From CAVZCK01 sp963798805 (lineage in GTDB: Bacteria; Pseudomonadota; Alphaproteobacteria; Rhizobiales; Rhodomicrobiaceae): a DNA stretch of 64,000 nt. The position numbers and the translations under genes are program-made. Position 1 is the stretch's first letter. Every line of letters starts with the position of its first letter. Below the pieces are notes generated by a model. That model was given only the letters and a program-made list of their open reading frames with translations, did not search any database and was not told the DNA's origin. This document shows positions 8,640 to 16,490 of the stretch, one piece after another. Where the stretch lies: positions 1,426,001 to 1,490,000 of the forward strand of contig CAWCVC010000010.1 in NCBI GenBank assembly GCA_963798805.1. The letters run 5' to 3'.

Positions 8640-8687
8640 CGCCGTTCTCGGGGGGCTTGGGGGAGTTGAGAATTGAGCGGACGACCG

Positions 8688-9476
8688 ATGAAGGTCCTGG
8701 TTGGGCTGGGAAATCCCGGCGAAAAATACGAGCGTACCCGGCACAATGTGGGCTTCATGGCGGTCGATGCCATAGCCGACCGTTGCGGCGCCACGCAATG
8801 GCGTAAACGCTTTCAGGGCCTGGCGGCGGAGGTCGACATCGGCCGCATGCGCTATCTGCTGCTTAAGCCCGGCACCTATATGAACGAATCCGGGCGCGCC
8901 GTGAGCGAGGCCATCCGCTTCTACAAGATTTCCCCCGCCGACGTGATCGTCTTCCACGACGAAATCGACCTCGAGCCCGGCAAGGTCCGGGTGAAGTTCG
9001 GCGGCGGTCACGCCGGACATAACGGCCTCAGATCGATCTCCGCTCATATCGGCAATGATTATCAGCGGGTCAGGATCGGCGTCGGCCATCCCGGACATCG
9101 CGACGCGGTGGTCGGCTATGTGCTGCACGATTTCGCCCGCGCCGATCGCGAATGGCTGGACCCGCTGCTGACGGCGATCGCGCAGAGCGCGTCCTATCTC
9201 GTGACCGGGCAGGATGCCAAATTCATGAACGAGGTCGCGCGCGCCGCCCGCCCTTCGACGGGCCGCAAGGCGGCCGAGCGGGATAAGGCGCCGGAACCGG
9301 CTGCGGCTTCTCCGACCGCCAAACCTGCGGCACAACCGCAACAGGCGCCGAAACCCGCCGAAAAGCCGAAGCCCGCTGAAAAGAAGCCGGAGCCGGCGAT
9401 GGCGGGAGCGGAGCCGGAACCGGAGCCGCAGACCTCCCTCGGCGCGAAATTGATCGCCTGGCTCAGGCGGCCTTGA
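8688..9476 (+). CDS. pth: Peptidyl-tRNA hydrolase
   Basis: Pth releases peptides from peptidyl-tRNAs that drop off ribosomes. The core has the family marks LGNPGEKYERTRHNVGF (with the catalytic His), KPGTYMNESG, FHDEIDLEPG and GGGHAGHNGLRSI. The ATG at 8688 gives the canonical MKVLVGLGNPG start; a TTG five codons up is possible. The catalytic domain ends near residue 195. The remaining roughly 65 residues are a Pro/Ala/Lys/Glu-rich tail ending in a short SLGAKLIAWLRRP helix, an extension seen in some alphaproteobacteria. It lies between rplY and ychF. Confidence 0.95.
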   Translation: MKVLVGLGNPGEKYERTRHNVGFMAVDAIADRCGATQWRKRFQGLAAEVDIGRMRYLLLKPGTYMNESGRAVSEAIRFYKISPADVIVFHDEIDLEPGKVRVKFGGGHAGHNGLRSISAHIGNDYQRVRIGVGHPGHRDAVVGYVLHDFARADREWLDPLLTAIAQSASYLVTGQDAKFMNEVARAARPSTGRKAAERDKAPEPAAASPTAKPAAQPQQAPKPAEKPKPAEKKPEPAMAGAEPEPEPQTSLGAKLIAWLRRP

Positions 9477-9605
9477 GGCCGCGCGGTCCACAGCGTTGCT
9501 GCCTGCGGCTTGCGGGCCCTCGCGAAAAATAAGACAAGCGCAATCGCTCATCGTCGCCGTCAGCGCGGCGGGATAATTGCGAAGCGTTCACGAGAGATAT
9601 CAGCC

Positions 9606-10703
9606 ATGGGCTTCAAATGCGGCATCGTCGGATTGCCGAATGTCGGCAAATCGACGCTTTTCAACGCGCTGACGCAAACCGCCGCGGCGGAGGCGGCGAA
9701 CTATCCCTTTTGCACGATCGAGCCGAATGTCGGCGATGTGCCGGTGCCCGACGATCGCCTCGACCGCATCGCTGCCATCGCGAAATCGGCCCAGACCATC
9801 CATACCCGCCTAACCTTCGTCGACATCGCCGGTCTCGTCAAAGGCGCGTCCAAGGGCGAGGGACTCGGCAATCAGTTCCTCGCCAATATCCGCGAGGTGG
9901 ACGCTATCGCCTATGTGCTGCGCTGCTTCGAGGACGAGAACGTCACCCATGTCGAAGGCCGCATCGATCCGATCTCCGACGCTGAGACCGTCGAGATCGA
10001 GCTGATGCTTGCCGACCTCGACAGCCTGGAGAAACGGCGCGTACCGCTGGAGAAAAGGGCCAAGGGCCAGGATAAGGAGGCGAAGGCGACTTTGCCGCTG
10101 ATCGACGCGGCGTTTGCCGTGCTGAGCGAGGGCAAGCCCGCAAGACTTGCCGAGATCGCGCCGGAGGATCGCCAGCGCTTCAAACAGCTCCAGCTCCTGA
10201 CCGCCAAGCCGGTCCTCTATGTCTGCAATGTCGATGAAGGGGCCGCAGCGACCGGCAATGAGTATTCTCGCAAGGTCGAGGAAAAGGCGAAGCGGGAGGG
10301 GGCGGGCGTCGTCGTCATTTCGGCCAAGATCGAAGCCGAGCTGGCTCAGCTTCCACCGGACGAGCGCCAGGCCTATCTCGAAAGCCTCGATCTCGCCGAG
10401 CCCGGTCTCAACCGGCTGATCCGCGCCGGCTACCAGCTTCTCGACCTCATTACCTATTTCACCGCCGGACCGAAGGAAGCCCGCGCCTGGACCATCCGCA
10501 AGGGCACGCTCGCGCCGCAGGCGGCCGGCGTCATCCACACGGATTTCGAGAAGGGCTTCATCCGCGCCGAGACCATCTCCTATGCCGATTTCATCGAATA
10601 TGGCGGCGAGACCGGCGCCAAGGAGGCCGGCAAGATGCGGCTGGAAGGCAAGGACTACACCGTGCATGACGGCGACGTCATGCACTTCCGCTTCGCGAAT
10701 TAG
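9606..10703 (+). CDS. ychF: Redox-regulated ATPase YchF (Obg-family P-loop NTPase)
   Basis: YchF is a conserved cytosolic Obg-related NTPase that prefers ATP over GTP and associates with ribosomes. The 365-residue product begins MGFKCGIVGLPNVGKST, with G1 loop, then FVDIAGLVKGASKGEGLGNQF (G3) and the C-terminal TGS domain ending YTVHDGDVMHFRFAN. I take the ATG at 9606, where the P-loop starts ten residues in. The upstream 32 codons of open frame have no family match. Confidence 0.96.
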   Translation: MGFKCGIVGLPNVGKSTLFNALTQTAAAEAANYPFCTIEPNVGDVPVPDDRLDRIAAIAKSAQTIHTRLTFVDIAGLVKGASKGEGLGNQFLANIREVDAIAYVLRCFEDENVTHVEGRIDPISDAETVEIELMLADLDSLEKRRVPLEKRAKGQDKEAKATLPLIDAAFAVLSEGKPARLAEIAPEDRQRFKQLQLLTAKPVLYVCNVDEGAAATGNEYSRKVEEKAKREGAGVVVISAKIEAELAQLPPDERQAYLESLDLAEPGLNRLIRAGYQLLDLITYFTAGPKEARAWTIRKGTLAPQAAGVIHTDFEKGFIRAETISYADFIEYGGETGAKEAGKMRLEGKDYTVHDGDVMHFRFAN

Positions 10704-10728
10704 GGCACTTTGGCGCTGATCGCGCACC

Positions 10729-11442
10729 TCAGTTCAGCCGCACCTCGCGGCCGTTCTCATCCGAGCGCAGATCGGCGAGCACGGTCTCCCCGCCGATCAC
10801 CTGCTGCCCTTCGGCGACGAGTACGCCGCGGGCGCTCGGAATGTAGATGTCGACGCGGCTGCCGAAGCGGATCAACCCCACGCGGCTGCCAGCCTCGACC
10901 GTCTGCCCTTCGCGCACGAAGGTCACGATCCGCCGCGCGATCAGGCCAGCGATGCGCACGACCCCGATCTGCATCCCCGAAACCGTCTTGAACACCATGA
11001 TCTCGCGCTCATTATCCTCGCTCGCCTTGTCGAGAGCGGCGTTGAAATAAGTGCCGGGAACGTGGATCTCACGGACGATCTGGCCGTCGACCGGTGCGCG
11101 GTTGATGTGAACGTCGAAAATCGACAGGAAGATCGAGATGCAAGTGTGCGGGGTGTCGGGCAAGCCGAGTTCGGTCCGCGGCGTATCCAGATGCACGGAT
11201 GTCACCGTGCCGTCGGCGGGCGAGACAATCAGGCCCTCGCGCACGGGCGTCACGCGCGCCGGATCGCGGAAGAAATAGGCGACGAAGATGGTCAGCAGCA
11301 GCCCGAGCCAGCCAAGTGGCGACCAGATCAGGAACAGCAGAATAGTGAGCACGATACCCGCGCCCACGAATTTGTGCCCGTCCCAGTGGATCGGGACGAG
11401 ACCGGCTCTGATCGTATCGAGCACATTGTAACGGTCGTTCAT
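10729..11442 (-). CDS. psd: Phosphatidylserine decarboxylase (short type)
   Basis: Psd converts phosphatidylserine to phosphatidylethanolamine at the inner membrane. The 237-residue product is of the short class. It has an N-terminal membrane segment (residues about 28-50), FFRDPAR, SPADGTVT, FLSIFDVHINRAPVDG, and the self-processing region LIRFGSRVDIYIP. In that region the GS pair should be the cleavage site that generates the pyruvoyl group. The ATG at 11442 gives MNDRYNVL; an upstream ATG six codons earlier is less likely. The partner pssA, often adjacent, is not present here. Confidence 0.94.
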   Translation of the reverse strand: MNDRYNVLDTIRAGLVPIHWDGHKFVGAGIVLTILLFLIWSPLGWLGLLLTIFVAYFFRDPARVTPVREGLIVSPADGTVTSVHLDTPRTELGLPDTPHTCISIFLSIFDVHINRAPVDGQIVREIHVPGTYFNAALDKASEDNEREIMVFKTVSGMQIGVVRIAGLIARRIVTFVREGQTVEAGSRVGLIRFGSRVDIYIPSARGVLVAEGQQVIGGETVLADLRSDENGREVRLN

Positions 11443-11535
11443 GGCGGTCCCCTGTGCCATGCTTCAGCTCAGCCGCTCATAGCACGCCAAGCGGGGCAAA
11501 GATTAGCCCTTTCGTGAAATTTTCAGTGTGGGCGA

Positions 11536-13494
11536 CTATTCGGCGGCGACCGGAGAAATTGCGGGCTTGCGGTCGACGAACGGGTCTTCGGCCAGCTCGC
11601 GGGCACGCTGCGCCGCCTGCTCGGCCTCCTGCTGGCGCGCCCACATGCCCGCGTAAAGCCCACTCTGAGCCAAAAGCTCGGCATGGGTACCGCGCTCGAC
11701 GATCCGCCCGGCCTCCAGGACCAGGATCTGATCGGCATGAATCACCGTCGACAGGCGGTGGGCGATGACCAGGGTCGTCCGGTTCTGAGCCACACGGTCG
11801 AGCGCCGACTGGATCTGCTTCTCGGTGAAGCTGTCGAGCGCCGAGGTCGCCTCGTCGAGCATCAGGATCGGCGGGCCTTTGAGGATCGTGCGCGCGATGG
11901 CCACCCGCTGCTTCTCGCCGCCGGAGAGCTTGAGGCCCCGCTCGCCGACCATGCTCTGATAGCCGTCCGGCAAGGCGCGGATGAACTCGTCGATCTGCGC
12001 CATGCGCGCGGCCTCGCGGATCTCTTCGTCGGTCGCATGCGGCCGCCCATAGTGGATGTTGTATTCGATGGTGTCGTTGAACAGCACCGTGTCCTGCGGA
12101 ACCATGCCGAGCGCTCTACGCAGCGATGCCTGGGTCACGTCCCGGATGTCCTGGCCGTCGATCAGCACCCGGCCCGAGCTGGGCTCATAAAAGCGGAACA
12201 GCAGCCGCGATATGGTCGACTTGCCGGCCCCCGACGGCCCGACGATCGCCACCATCCTGCCGGCCGGTACCTCGAAATCGACGCCTTTGAGGATCGGCCG
12301 CGCCGGATCGTATGAGAAATAAACGTCCTCGAAGCGAACTTTCCCGTCGGTGATCACAAGCGGCTTGGCGCCGGGCCGGTCCTTCACCTCAGGGTTCTGG
12401 CCGAGCAGCTCGAACATGGATTCGATATCCACCAGCCCCTGGCGCAGCTCGCGATAGATCATGCCGAGGAAGTTGAGCGGCACATAGAGCTGGAGCATCA
12501 TGGCGTTGATCATGACGAAATCGCCGACAGTAAGCGTTCCGTGTACGATGCCGCGCGCCGCCAGCACCATGCAGGCAACGAGCCCGGCGGTGAAAATGAA
12601 CGCCTGACCGGTATTGAGCACCGCGAGCGACATATAGGTCCGCACCGCAGCCTTTTCATAGCGGACCATCGACTGGTTGAAACGGCCGGCTTCCCAGCTC
12701 TCATTGCCGAAATATTTCACCGTCTCGTAGTTGAGCAGGCTATCGATCGCCTTGACATTGGCCTCGGTGTCGCTGTCGTTCATCTCGCGGCGGATCGAGA
12801 TGCGCCACTCGCTGGCCTTGAAAGTGAACAAGACATAGAAGACGAGCGTCAGGGCGATGATCGCCGAGAAGATCCAGCCGAACAGATAGGTGACGGTGCC
12901 GAGCACCAGCGCAAGCTCGAGCACGGTGGGCACCGAGTTCAGCATTCCCATGCGGATTATCAGCTCGACAGCATTGCGTCCGCGCTCGATGACGCGGCTG
13001 AGGCCGCCGGTCTTTCGCTCAAGATGGAAGCGCAGCGACAGCCTGTGCAAATGTTCGAAGGTCTGATTGGAGAGCTGGCGGACGGCGTTCTGGCCGACCC
13101 TGGTGAAAAGCACGTCGCGGATCTGCGTGAAGCCCATCATCAGCACGCGGCCGAGGCCATAAGCGATGATGAGCGCAATCGGCAGGATCGTGAATGTCGA
13201 CACCGTGACCGCGTCCGCCCCTTTGGCGCCGCCGGTGAACCAGTCCACCGCCGCCCTATAGGCGAGCGGCGTCGCCACGGTGATGAGCTTCGCCGCCACG
13301 AGGACGACGCCCGCCAGGATGACGCGCAGCCTCAGATCCGGGCGGTCCTCGGGCCAGATGAAGGGAAGGAGTTTGAGAAGCACCGCGAACGGGCTGGTAT
13401 TTTTTTCCTGCGCGTCCGGGAAGAAGGACGCGCTCGACCTGTTGCTGTTACGCCGCAAGCTTATCCTCAAAAGAATGGGGGCGCCGAACCACAC
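11536..13494 (-). CDS. ABC transporter, Atm1/HMT1-type exporter (membrane and ATPase fused)
   Basis: The 652-residue half-transporter has an N-terminal six-helix domain (residues about 40-350) and a C-terminal ATPase domain with Walker A GPSGAGKST, signature LSGGEKQR and Walker B ILMLDEAT. Conserved stretches such as NYETVKYFGNE and GDFVMINAMMLQLYVPLNFLGMIYRE are typical of the mitochondrial Atm1/ABCB7 and bacterial NaAtm1 group. These move glutathione-derived persulfide or metal conjugates and link to Fe-S assembly and heavy-metal tolerance. The true start could be a later codon than the ATG at 13494. It is a single gene, unlinked to its neighbours by function. Confidence 0.9.
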   Translation of the reverse strand: MWFGAPILLRISLRRNSNRSSASFFPDAQEKNTSPFAVLLKLLPFIWPEDRPDLRLRVILAGVVLVAAKLITVATPLAYRAAVDWFTGGAKGADAVTVSTFTILPIALIIAYGLGRVLMMGFTQIRDVLFTRVGQNAVRQLSNQTFEHLHRLSLRFHLERKTGGLSRVIERGRNAVELIIRMGMLNSVPTVLELALVLGTVTYLFGWIFSAIIALTLVFYVLFTFKASEWRISIRREMNDSDTEANVKAIDSLLNYETVKYFGNESWEAGRFNQSMVRYEKAAVRTYMSLAVLNTGQAFIFTAGLVACMVLAARGIVHGTLTVGDFVMINAMMLQLYVPLNFLGMIYRELRQGLVDIESMFELLGQNPEVKDRPGAKPLVITDGKVRFEDVYFSYDPARPILKGVDFEVPAGRMVAIVGPSGAGKSTISRLLFRFYEPSSGRVLIDGQDIRDVTQASLRRALGMVPQDTVLFNDTIEYNIHYGRPHATDEEIREAARMAQIDEFIRALPDGYQSMVGERGLKLSGGEKQRVAIARTILKGPPILMLDEATSALDSFTEKQIQSALDRVAQNRTTLVIAHRLSTVIHADQILVLEAGRIVERGTHAELLAQSGLYAGMWARQQEAEQAAQRARELAEDPFVDRKPAISPVAAE

Positions 13495-13571
13495 CCGCTA
13501 TCATGCGTGCCCCACCATAAATGAGAGCAAGACGGAATGAACGCAAGCGATCAGGTGGATAGCTGCCCATT

Positions 13572-13985
13572 TTATAGCCAATCCCGCAGGATCGGGATGA
13601 GCGGCAGGTCGGCTGGGGGCATCGGATAGTCGCCGAGCTTGGTCGCACGCACCCATGCGAGCGCCTGGCCTTCGAGCGCCGTGACCTCGCCGTCCCAGCG
13701 GCGGCAGACGAAGAGCGGCATCAACAGGTGGAAGTCTTCATAGCTGTGGCTGGTGAAGGTCAGCGGTGCAAGGCAGGCTTGCCGGATGTCGATGCCAAGC
13801 TCTTCGCGGATTTCGCGGATGAGAGCGTGCTCCGGCGTTTCGCCTGGCTCGACCTTGCCGCCCGGGAATTCCCATAGGCCGGCCATCGATTTGCCTTCGG
13901 GCCGCCGGGTGAGCAGCACCCGGTTGTCCTCGTCGATCAGCGCCACGGCGGCGACCAGCACCAATTTGAGCGGTGCCGACGCCAT
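13572..13985 (-). CDS. mutT: (Deoxy)nucleoside triphosphate pyrophosphohydrolase, Nudix (MutT-like)
   Basis: The 137-residue product carries a complete Nudix box (GGKVEPGETPEHALIREIR with EELG following) that binds Mg and the diphosphate. Together with the size and VLLTRRPEGKSMAGLWEFPG, it points to MutT, which hydrolyses 8-oxo-dGTP. The ATG at 13985 lies immediately after the argJ stop on the same strand, so argJ-mutT is a likely two-gene transcript, a common alphaproteobacterial arrangement. The upstream open frame overlaps argJ and is not used. Confidence 0.92.
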   Translation of the reverse strand: MASAPLKLVLVAAVALIDEDNRVLLTRRPEGKSMAGLWEFPGGKVEPGETPEHALIREIREELGIDIRQACLAPLTFTSHSYEDFHLLMPLFVCRRWDGEVTALEGQALAWVRATKLGDYPMPPADLPLIPILRDWL

Positions 13986-13986
13986 T

Positions 13987-15222
13987 CTAGCTCCGATAGC
14001 TGCCATTGATGTCGACATAGCCGTGGGTGAGATCGCAGCCCCAGACGGTGGCGCGGCCCGGCCCGCCGACGCCGACATCGGCGCGGATGACGATCTCGCT
14101 GCTCCTCATATAGGCGCTGGCCTCGTCCTCGCTGTAATCGGGGCTGCGCATCCCCTCTTTGGCGAGGAGGAGATCACCGAACCAGATCGACAGCCTGTCG
14201 CGGTCGGCGGCCTCGCCGGCCTTGCCGATGGCGGCAACCACGCGGCCCCAATTCGCGTCCGCACCGGCAATCGCCGTTTTGACCAGCGGCGAATTGGCGA
14301 TGGCTAACGCGATCCGCTTCGCCGCGGCGTCGCTTTCGGCGCTCTCCACCTCGACCCTGATCAGCTTGGAGATGCCTTCGCCGTCCTTGATGATCTGCAG
14401 CGCGAGGTCCTGCATCAGATCGTGCAGCGCCGCGGAAAATCCGCCGAGCCGCGCGTCATCCGCATTGTCGATCCAGGCACTTACCGCCATGGCCGCGCCC
14501 GTCGCGAAGACGAGCAGCGTGTCGCTGGTCGAGGTATCGCTGTCGACGGTGATGGCGTTGAAAGTCGTCCCCACATGGCGGGAAACGAGCGCCTGAAGCG
14601 CCGGCGTCGCCACGGCTGCATCGGTGAAGATGAAGCTCAGCATCGTCGCCATGTCGGGCGCGATCATGCCGGAACCCTTGGCGATGCCGTTGAGCGTGAC
14701 GGCGACGCCGCCGATCTCGGCCGTCCGCGAGGCGAGCTTCGGGAAGGTGTCGGTCGTCATGATGGCGCGGGCGGCCTCGGCAAAGCCGTCTTCGACCGCT
14801 TCCGCCGCCAGCCTGTCGATCACGCCCTCGAATTTGCCGGGCGGTATAGGCTCGCCGATCACGCCGGTCGAGGCAAGGAACACCTCGGACGGATCGCATC
14901 CCGCCGCCTTGGCCGCAAGCGCCGCCGTGGTCTCGACCGTCTCCCAGCCGCGCATGCCGGTAAAGGCGTTCGCGTTGCCGGAATTGACGACGAGCGCGCG
15001 GGCGCGGCCATGGGCAAGCTGCCGCCGGCACCAGTCGACGGGGGCGGAAGAGGTCTTCGACCGCGTCAGCACACCGGCGGCCTGCGTGCCCTCGGGCAGC
15101 AGCACGAGGAGCACGTCCTTGCGGTTCTTATAGCGTATGCCGGCCTCCGCCGCCGCAAGCCTGATCCCTGCCAACGGCGGCAGGCTCGCTAGCTCGCGAG
15201 GCGCAAATGGCGAAATCTTCAC
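13987..15222 (-). CDS. argJ: Bifunctional glutamate N-acetyltransferase / amino-acid acetyltransferase
   Basis: ArgJ moves acetyl from N-acetylornithine to glutamate, and can use acetyl-CoA, in the cyclic arginine pathway. The 411-residue product contains the self-cleavage site in KGSGMIAPDMATMLSF, where the Thr becomes the N-terminal nucleophile of the beta chain, and the oxyanion-hole region STGVIGEPI. The C-terminus GCDLTHGYVDINGSYRS is the canonical end. It sits between a parvulin and mutT on the minus strand. Confidence 0.96.
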   Translation of the reverse strand: MKISPFAPRELASLPPLAGIRLAAAEAGIRYKNRKDVLLVLLPEGTQAAGVLTRSKTSSAPVDWCRRQLAHGRARALVVNSGNANAFTGMRGWETVETTAALAAKAAGCDPSEVFLASTGVIGEPIPPGKFEGVIDRLAAEAVEDGFAEAARAIMTTDTFPKLASRTAEIGGVAVTLNGIAKGSGMIAPDMATMLSFIFTDAAVATPALQALVSRHVGTTFNAITVDSDTSTSDTLLVFATGAAMAVSAWIDNADDARLGGFSAALHDLMQDLALQIIKDGEGISKLIRVEVESAESDAAAKRIALAIANSPLVKTAIAGADANWGRVVAAIGKAGEAADRDRLSIWFGDLLLAKEGMRSPDYSEDEASAYMRSSEIVIRADVGVGGPGRATVWGCDLTHGYVDINGSYRS

Positions 15223-15243
15223 CCGGCTCGCTCCACGTCCGGC

Positions 15244-16125
15244 TTATTCCGACTTGCCTCCGGGATTGGCTTTCGGATCCCCGGCCGCATCGCCGGCATT
15301 CTGGTCCGCCTCGACTGCCTTCTTAAGATCGGCGTCGAGGATTTCGATCTTGCCGTTCTGGCGCATCTCCTGGGCCGCTGCCTGCAACTTGTTCTGGATC
15401 AGCGAAGCCGTGATCTGCTCCTTGACCTCTTCGAAACTCGGAGGCTGGCGCTTGCGCTTGTCTTCGATCTTCAGAATATGCCAGCCGAATTCCGTCTGCA
15501 CGGGTCCCGAGATCTTGCCCTTCTCCAGTGCGAAGGCGGCATCCTCGAAGGATTTCACCATCTGGCCGCGCGTGAAATAGCCGAGATCTCCGCCGCCCTC
15601 GCCGCCGCGGTCCTGCGAGTATTTCTTGGCCACTTCGGCAAAATCGGCCCCGCCCTCGAGCTCCTTCTGGACCTTCTTGGCCTCCTCCTCGGTCTTGACC
15701 AGAATATGCCGGGCGTGAACCTCTTCCTGCACCGGCAGGCTCTTCACACGCTCCTCATAGACCGCCTTGGCTTCCGACTCGGGCACGGAATCGCGGATCT
15801 TCTTCTCGAAATAGGCATCGCGCAGCGCACGCAGGCGGTAGTATTTCATGCGCTTCTCGAAGTCCTCGCCCTGGCCGAGATTGGCCTTATCGGCGGCTCC
15901 GGCCATCAGGTGGGCCTCGATCAGATATTCGATGAGCACCCGGCGGCGGCTTTCGGCTGGGACGCCGGCGAGCTCGGAGCCGATTTCGGCTTCCGCAAAG
16001 CCCATCTCGGCTTCGGTGATGTCCTGTCCGTTCACTTTGGCAACGACAGTTTCCGGGGCCGCCCAGCTCGGAGATGCAAGCAAAGCGGCCGCAACGAGCA
16101 CTGCGGCTGATACGAAGGATTTCAC
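15244..16125 (-). CDS. Parvulin-type peptidyl-prolyl cis-trans isomerase, periplasmic
   Basis: The 293-residue product has a signal peptide (MKSFVSAAVLVAAALLASPSWA), a SurA-N-like helical region and a rotamase domain. The domain has RHILVKTEEEA, then GGDLGYFTRGQMVKSFEDAA and TEFGWHILKIEDKR. It should fold exported proteins in the periplasm. It lies 21 bases before argJ on the same strand and is divergent from secA, an order frequently seen in Hyphomicrobiales. Confidence 0.93.
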   Translation of the reverse strand: MKSFVSAAVLVAAALLASPSWAAPETVVAKVNGQDITEAEMGFAEAEIGSELAGVPAESRRRVLIEYLIEAHLMAGAADKANLGQGEDFEKRMKYYRLRALRDAYFEKKIRDSVPESEAKAVYEERVKSLPVQEEVHARHILVKTEEEAKKVQKELEGGADFAEVAKKYSQDRGGEGGGDLGYFTRGQMVKSFEDAAFALEKGKISGPVQTEFGWHILKIEDKRKRQPPSFEEVKEQITASLIQNKLQAAAQEMRQNGKIEILDADLKKAVEADQNAGDAAGDPKANPGGKSE

Positions 16126-16490
16126 TGTTCGTCCTCTCGGATTGAATTCGCGTACGAAACCTTGCGGATGTTTAGCCAGATAATTGTGCTCTGGTTACGG
16201 CAGCCGTCCGGCTCTCTTTACCGCCCATTCAATTCGCGCGCAAAGACTGTTTGGGCCGGGCAGGGCTAAGCCGCGCGTTGACAAGGGTTGGCGCCCCTCT
16301 TATCTCTGCAGGTGCGAATTCACCGGCCGTCGACCGACCGCTTAGCCCTGATGCACTAAGCAATCCTCGAAGATGATCGTCCCCGGACGCAGATTGGGGA
16401 TCATGCGGGCGCCGGTCATTCGGGACGTTAAGTGCGACAAATTTCCGTCATTCCGCCGGAAGAGCGGCTTGGCGTGTTTGAGGCTTTGCA
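16126..16490. other. Divergent intergenic region ppiC-like/secA, no gene
   Basis: This 365-base spacer holds the promoters of the two divergent export genes. Apart from the candidate secA promoter listed separately I see no convincing repeat, hairpin or small reading frame. Confidence 0.6.
16278..16306 (+). promoter_or_regulatory. Candidate sigma70-type promoter for secA
   Basis: TTGACA at 16278-16283 is followed after exactly 17 bases by TATCTC at 16301-16306. It points toward secA, whose ATG is about 185 bases downstream, so a long leader would result. The match is by eye only. Confidence 0.4.
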